Source: Discostella pseudostelligera
Lineage: Eukaryota > Bacillariophyta > Thalassiosirophyceae > Thalassiosirales > Thalassiosiraceae
NCBI GenBank assembly: GCA_036940085.1
Contig: JALLBK010000137.1
Span: 1 to 31,285 of the forward strand
Reading direction: 5' to 3'
DNA: 31,285 nucleotides
Positions 30,032 to 31,285 of this stretch are shown piece after piece. Position 1 is the first letter of the stretch; the number at the start of each line of letters is the position of its first letter. Both the position numbers and the translations under genes were made by a program. The notes under the pieces are model-generated. The model had not been told where the DNA came from and made no database searches. It worked only from the letters and a program-made list of their open reading frames with translations.

Positions 30032-31285
30032 TCACAAGTCATCCAACGACTTCGTCATCATCCCATAAATATCCTCCACACAAGTAAACTTCCTCGGACA
30101 CAAGATATTAAACCGTTCTAAATGATTCTCAAACATCCACGTTGCTAACTCTCTTAACATATCATTGGTAACATTCACTTGATCATGTTCATGCTTCACA
30201 CCCGGCAATATTTTGATCAAATCACGTAGCAATTGTGGTGCTGGCGTCGTCACTGTTTCATCACCACCACTCAATGTAATCGATATACGCTTTTGATACT
30301 CCATCGTCTCTTTATAATGATAATCCATAACCCGAGCCATGAGTATACCGGAACAACTTCCCTGATGGACATCAAATTTCGCCGAATACTGATTTTCAAT
30401 CAAGTGTCCAATGGCAGGATAGCATGTGGGGCTTAATGCACGTATGGCAATAAAGCCACCAACATATATATTAGATTGAGTTGTTGGGCATTCTGGATTG
30501 GACAATAATTTGGTTATGTTGTCATGTAGTATAGATAATCCCAGAAGTGCACGATTCCGTATATCTTCAGTAGCCTTGGGATGAGTAATGGCACCCACGG
30601 CATGTTCTACCCCACGCAAGGCTGTGCCGAAGCGTACCCAATCTGGTAAGCCAGTGCTTAACGCAGGATCGTAGATGATAACGGTGGGTAGTAGAGAGGA
30701 GTGTGCGGCTCCACTTTTGGTTTTTGAGGAGGTGGTTAGTCCAGCCACATATGTCCCCTCGGCCATGGCAAATGAATTGGGTATGGCAATTTGGGGTGGC
30801 AGAGTGGGCATGGGATTGCGGTTGGCAGCGGCTTGGATGGCCTCGACGGTAGCACCAACGGTGGTGGAATTAGTACTATCATTATTATTTCGAGTCGATA
30901 GCCAAAGACGAATCAGCTTCCCCGCATCTTGCACAGCCCCACCACCTACCGTGACAATCACATCGGCCTGGGCGGCATATGCCTCATTGCATGCCTGGAG
31001 CAATCCATCTTGCATACCCCCCATTTCAAGACTTGTGTTTAATGGTGCGGCGAGCATTCCCAATTCACGTAGTTTGTCGATGAATAATAGTAAGTTGTCC
31101 CCATCGTTACTGCCGTCGGTGTCGGCGCTGAGGTTCGCATCGCGCTCGATGAATTTGCGTGATGATTTATTGGCCAGAACAAACACCCTCTTTGAGCCAA
31201 AGTCTGCTAATGTCTGTAATGCGATGGGGGGGAAGGGTTCACCGACGTGCACGGCCTTCATACCCTCGGGAATATGCGACGGGGG
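30032..31285 (-). CDS. Iron-alcohol-dehydrogenase / maleylacetate-reductase-like oxidoreductase (5' end probably outside window)
   Basis: Reading to the left from the window edge, the frame is open for at least 417 codons; the first visible ATG is at 31261 (409 residues), but the eight codons above it (PPSHIPEG) are also open, so the gene probably extends beyond the window. Family marks: an N-terminal Rossmann-like strand KRVFVLANKSSRKF, the NAD(P)-binding VIVTVGGGAVQDAGKLIRLWL, PPQIAIPNSFAMAEGTYVAG, and VIIYDPALSTGLPDWVR. A C-terminal helical domain has GVEHAVGAITHP, AIGHLIENQ and DVHQGSCSGILM. These fit the dehydroquinate-synthase-like superfamily, nearest maleylacetate reductase and type III alcohol dehydrogenases. 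The usual metal-ligand Asp four residues before the first His appears as Arg, while three His remain. The substrate is unknown. It is convergent with the remodeller gene, 186 bases between stops. Confidence 0.8.
   Translation of the reverse strand, partial: PPSHIPEGMKAVHVGEPFPPIALQTLADFGSKRVFVLANKSSRKFIERDANLSADTDGSNDGDNLLLFIDKLRELGMLAAPLNTSLEMGGMQDGLLQACNEAYAAQADVIVTVGGGAVQDAGKLIRLWLSTRNNNDSTNSTTVGATVEAIQAAANRNPMPTLPPQIAIPNSFAMAEGTYVAGLTTSSKTKSGAAHSSLLPTVIIYDPALSTGLPDWVRFGTALRGVEHAVGAITHPKATEDIRNRALLGLSILHDNITKLLSNPECPTTQSNIYVGGFIAIRALSPTCYPAIGHLIENQYSAKFDVHQGSCSGILMARVMDYHYKETMEYQKRISITLSGGDETVTTPAPQLLRDLIKILPGVKHEHDQVNVTNDMLRELATWMFENHLERFNILCPRKFTCVEDIYGMMTKSLDDL

Noticed and set aside
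1..31285. tRNA, rRNA, transposon, viral or prokaryotic operon content
   Set aside because: I looked in the intergenic stretches for T-loop-like words, terminal repeats and integrase or capsid motifs and found none that hold up. A covariance-model scan was not possible.

Overview
The window is nuclear DNA of a photosynthetic stramenopile, most likely a diatom. The evidence is: GT-AG introns of roughly 75-255 nt in compact genes; several N-termini made of a hydrophobic segment followed by a Phe-containing motif like the diatom plastid-targeting ASAFAP cleavage site; a fibrillin (PAP) protein; and a secretory fusion of an aminopropyltransferase with AdoMet-decarboxylase-like modules, a type known from diatoms in connection with long-chain polyamines. 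Assignment to a genus is not possible from the sequence alone.

Layout from left to right. (1) 30-1058 (+) is a small ER protein disulfide isomerase with a KDEL tail and three exons. (2) 1738-5084 (+) is, in my reading, one two-exon gene: a 749-codon exon with hydrophobic segments is spliced to a C-terminal PAP/fibrillin domain. (3) 5160-6343 (-) is an organelle-targeted histidine phosphatase (phosphoglycerate mutase-like). (4) 6660-7527 (+) is an unrecognised basic protein. (5) 7546-17960 (-) is a giant protein of about 3,400 residues with a PDZ-like domain and a very long coiled coil, containing three internal repeat families. (6) 18646-19266 (+) is a DUF2423/LLP-type ribosome-biogenesis protein. 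(7) 19501-22572 (-) is the secretory polyamine-synthase-like fusion. (8) 23167-25095 (+) is mitochondrial succinate dehydrogenase flavoprotein SDHA. (9) 25272-26636 (-) is a TruB-type tRNA pseudouridine synthase with a plastid-like presequence. (10) 27049-29845 (+) is a DDM1/LSH-type SNF2 remodeller. (11) 30032 to the window edge (-) is an iron-alcohol-dehydrogenase/maleylacetate-reductase-like protein, probably cut at its 5' end.

From gene 2 onward the genes alternate strand, so the intergenic regions are convergent tails or shared divergent promoters. The upstream regions of at least four genes carry a recurrent GTCTGTCCGTCG-like motif, and the polyamine-synthase/SDHA promoter carries an inverted pair of E2F-like boxes. 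The genes do not form one pathway. The most unusual items are the polyamine-synthase fusion, whose two decarboxylase-like modules seem to lack catalytic residues; the PAP fusion protein; and the giant repeat-expanded PDZ/coiled-coil protein with a 24-nt first coding exon. No tRNA, rRNA, CRISPR array, transposon or viral gene was seen.
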